Assembly (NCBI GenBank): GCA_947493695.1
Contig: CANLSF010000002.1
Coordinates: 124,001-188,000, forward strand
Direction: 5' to 3'
DNA length: 64,000 nt
DNA from: an uncultured Kiloniellaceae bacterium
GTDB taxonomy: Bacteria; Pseudomonadota; Alphaproteobacteria; Kiloniellales; Kiloniellaceae
Under the pieces are notes generated by a model that saw only the letters and a list, made by a program, of their open reading frames with translations, was not told the origin of the DNA and ran no database searches. This document shows, piece by piece, positions 62,632 to 64,000 of this stretch (the stretch's first letter is position 1; the number at the start of each line of letters is the position of its first letter). Made by a program: the position numbers and the translations under genes.

Positions 62632-62679
62632 CCCGAAGCCTCGGTTTGCCCCGCTTGACGCGCAGACTGAGGCTTCGGG
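62632..62679 (+). terminator. Long-stem hairpin after the globin
   Basis: CCCGAAGCCTCGGT (62632-62645) and ACTGAGGCTTCGGG (62666-62679) form a 14-base stem with one G-T pair and a 20-base loop. It begins 17 bases after the globin stop. A strong T run is missing. Confidence 0.65.
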
Positions 62680-62747
62680 TCCTCAAGTGCACGGTAACAG
62701 AACAACGGCTTCTCAGCCGTCAAAGTCCTTGTTTGCGAATTCTGTGA

Positions 62748-62818
62748 TCTCTTTGAACCCTTTCAAAGGCGCGCCCGACTGACGGAAAACGCCCTCGAAA
62801 GGGTCCCCTATTCGTCGC
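62748..62818 (+). repeat. Leader repeat, left copy
   Basis: A stretch of about 70 bases, with landmarks TCTCTTTGAAC, CCGACT, CGAAAACGCCC, CGAA and GGGTCCCC, recurs in order at 63911-63981. The left copy sits just before the secreted orphan at 62855. Confidence 0.65.
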
Positions 62819-62854
62819 TTCCGCCGCCGGAAGTGGCCAGTTATGGAGATCGAT

Positions 62855-63772
62855 ATGTCGAAACTCTTAAAGACTACTCTGCTTGCCCTCACCGCAAGCC
62901 TTGCCGTTAGCACCGCCGCCCAGGCGAGCAACTACGGCGGGATCAAGGATTTCTCCTTCAGCATTCAAGACTCGCCTTTGGGAGATCCGCTTACCTTCGT
63001 TTACGTTCCCAAGAATGGAAAATACAGGTTTACCGAAATTGGCGGTAGCCCTGTGCAACTGCGCATCAAAGGCAAAAAATATCGGCGCGCCCACATCACC
63101 CGTTACTCAATTTATCTCGGGCACCCGCACAACGGAGGCAAAAAAATTCTCTCGCATGGCTTCATGGAGGGCAGCTGGAAAAAGATCGACAAAAGAATCT
63201 CCTTCAATGACCGGAAGCTTCTCAAAGCTTATGAAGCAAAGGGCCTAGAATACTGTCGGCAGCACGGTAATCCGAACAACAGAGTGATGAAGGACATGGA
63301 CATAATGTTCACCGGCTGGATGGCTTCGAAAGGCAAGAACCACAGCCAAAGACCCAAAACCGCGTCCACCCATAAGGCAACCCGATACGCTACGTCGAGG
63401 ATCGTATGCATGCCCGAGCCCTTCGTTGTCAATGACGTGAAGCTCTCGATCAAGCGCAACGGCTCGATGACCTCCTGTCCGGCAAACATCACTCTCAGGG
63501 CTCAATTCAAAACGAACAAAGCCGGCAAGTTCAAATTCAGGCTCTTTCGCGGCGACGGCGCTTTCCGGGATGTCGAAATGACGGCGAGCAGTTCAGGCCG
63601 CGCTACCTACACGCAAAAGTACACCTTCAACAAAACGACACATCGTAAGTATTATGCCGCCGTCATAGGTGGTACTCAGGCCTCCTCGCAATGGACGCCG
63701 ATGAGTGTCAATTGCTCCCAGCCGGTTGGCGGCGGCTCCTTTAGCACCGGCCCTGGCCCCAGCCTCGAATAA
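62855..63772 (+). CDS. Secreted orphan protein
   Basis: The 305-residue protein has a Sec signal (MSKLLKTTLLALTASLAVST, cleavage after AQA). The mature protein is basic and beta-rich, with two parts: about residues 25-165, and a C-terminal 190-300 region with CPANITLRAQFKTNKAGKFK that looks like an Ig-like or beta-sandwich domain. It is low in known motifs, with four or so cysteines. ATG 62855 (TGGAG upstream) is preferred over ATG 62843. A repeat of its leader at the right edge of the window suggests a tandem paralogue. Confidence 0.75.
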   Translation: MSKLLKTTLLALTASLAVSTAAQASNYGGIKDFSFSIQDSPLGDPLTFVYVPKNGKYRFTEIGGSPVQLRIKGKKYRRAHITRYSIYLGHPHNGGKKILSHGFMEGSWKKIDKRISFNDRKLLKAYEAKGLEYCRQHGNPNNRVMKDMDIMFTGWMASKGKNHSQRPKTASTHKATRYATSRIVCMPEPFVVNDVKLSIKRNGSMTSCPANITLRAQFKTNKAGKFKFRLFRGDGAFRDVEMTASSSGRATYTQKYTFNKTTHRKYYAAVIGGTQASSQWTPMSVNCSQPVGGGSFSTGPGPSLE

Positions 63773-63798
63773 GCGGAGGTCCATTCTTCGGTGGAACG

Positions 63799-63822
63799 CG
63801 CCGGCGCCCCGGGGCACCGGCG
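63799..63822 (+). terminator. GC-rich hairpin after the secreted orphan
   Basis: CGCCGG (63799-63804) and CCGGCG (63817-63822) enclose GCCCCGGGGC, so nearly the whole stretch is self-complementary. TATTCTC follows. It probably ends the transcript of the orphan gene. Confidence 0.55.
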
Positions 63823-63847
63823 TATTCTCTCGAAACATCTGCGGGGA

Positions 63848-63893
63848 GGAGTGACATAAGATCACTCCCTCTCTGATCTTCATTGTTTTTTTG
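63848..63893 (+). terminator. Second hairpin with T run
   Basis: GGAGTGA (63848-63854) and TCACTCC (63862-63868) form a 7-base stem; a run of seven T follows about 18 bases later. It may back up the GC-rich hairpin just upstream. Confidence 0.45.
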
Positions 63894-63910
63894 AAAAAAT
63901 TTTTTCCCGT

Positions 63911-63981
63911 TCTCTTTGAACTCTCTCGATCGCGCATCCGACTACACGAAAACGCCCCCCGAACGGGTCCCCTGAACGCTG
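63911..63981 (+). repeat. Leader repeat, right copy
   Basis: The right copy of the leader found at 62748-62818 ends close to the window edge, where a downstream gene would begin. See the left copy for shared landmarks. Confidence 0.6.
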
Positions 63982-64000
63982 CCCCGCGCAGTCATCAATG

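Noticed and set aside
1-64000. tRNA, rRNA, CRISPR arrays, complete insertion sequences or prophage
   Set aside because: No clover-leaf-like T-loop signatures, spaced identical repeats, transposase or integrase genes were seen on either strand; by eye only, so short tRNA genes could be missed.

Overview
The window reads as chromosomal DNA of a GC-rich alphaproteobacterium, probably a Rhodospirillales or Kiloniellales-type marine or soil heterotroph. The evidence is the gene content: many FCD-type GntR and LysR regulators, Dpp/Opp ABC importers, a TctCBA tripartite transporter, PhyH and SAF-domain oxidoreductases, and DUF1028, DUF2277 and DUF3012 proteins. The genus is inferred from gene style only. 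I found no rRNA, tRNA, CRISPR array or intact insertion sequence.

Layout. (1) 0.5-4.5 kb holds a compact three-gene set: a signal-less GH19-type lytic enzyme with a peptidoglycan-binding domain, a 676-residue helical protein of unknown function, and a lipoprotein predicted to stay in the inner membrane. (2) 4.8-14.7 kb is a peptide or amide utilisation cluster: a GntR regulator, two Dpp-type ATPases, a solute-binding protein, a strong hairpin terminator, two permeases, then a cytoplasmic gamma-glutamyltransferase-family enzyme, a LysE/RhtB exporter and a DUF1028 protein. (3) 14.9-24.4 kb carries a small orphan gene, a methyltransferase, an oxidoreductase/PhyH/GntR module, a divergent EamA-LysR pair, an aldo-keto reductase and an ABC exporter. 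(4) 24.5-29.4 kb is a more AT-rich accessory stretch. It has small orphan genes, a roughly 250-320 bp segmental duplication with one decayed copy, three copies of a dyad repeat, and a 41-residue membrane protein. (5) 29.4-43.8 kb contains a membrane-anchored orphan, acetyltransferases, a tautomerase-LysR pair with a clear operator, a truncated globin overlapping an adenylate cyclase gene, a hybrid kinase with an OmpR-type regulator, small envelope proteins, a frameshifted SEC-C gene, a LysR and GlcG/HbpS-like pair, and a redoxin.

(6) 44-61.7 kb looks like one catabolic region for hydantoin-, dihydropyrimidine- or lactam-like compounds. It holds TctCBA, a GntR, a hydantoinase/dihydropyrimidinase, a DapA-family enzyme, an Asp/Glu/hydantoin racemase, an amidohydrolase, a second solute-binding protein without any signal peptide, a full Dpp importer, a glyoxalase-fold protein and another GntR. 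Most genes from 53 to 58 kb overlap by 1-8 bases. Similar dyads lie in front of tctC and in front of the Dpp/glyoxalase operon, which suggests shared GntR control. (7) 61.7-64 kb has a DUF2277 protein, a single-domain globin and a secreted orphan. That orphan's upstream leader is repeated at the right edge, hinting at a paralogue just outside the window.

Working picture: the two Dpp systems and the Tct system import organic nitrogen compounds, which cytoplasmic Ntn-type, cyclic-amidase and racemase enzymes open and degrade under local GntR control. The candidates for undescribed biology are the three-gene lytic-like set, the signal-less binding protein inside an importer operon, the globin-cyclase pair and the repeat-rich small-ORF region.
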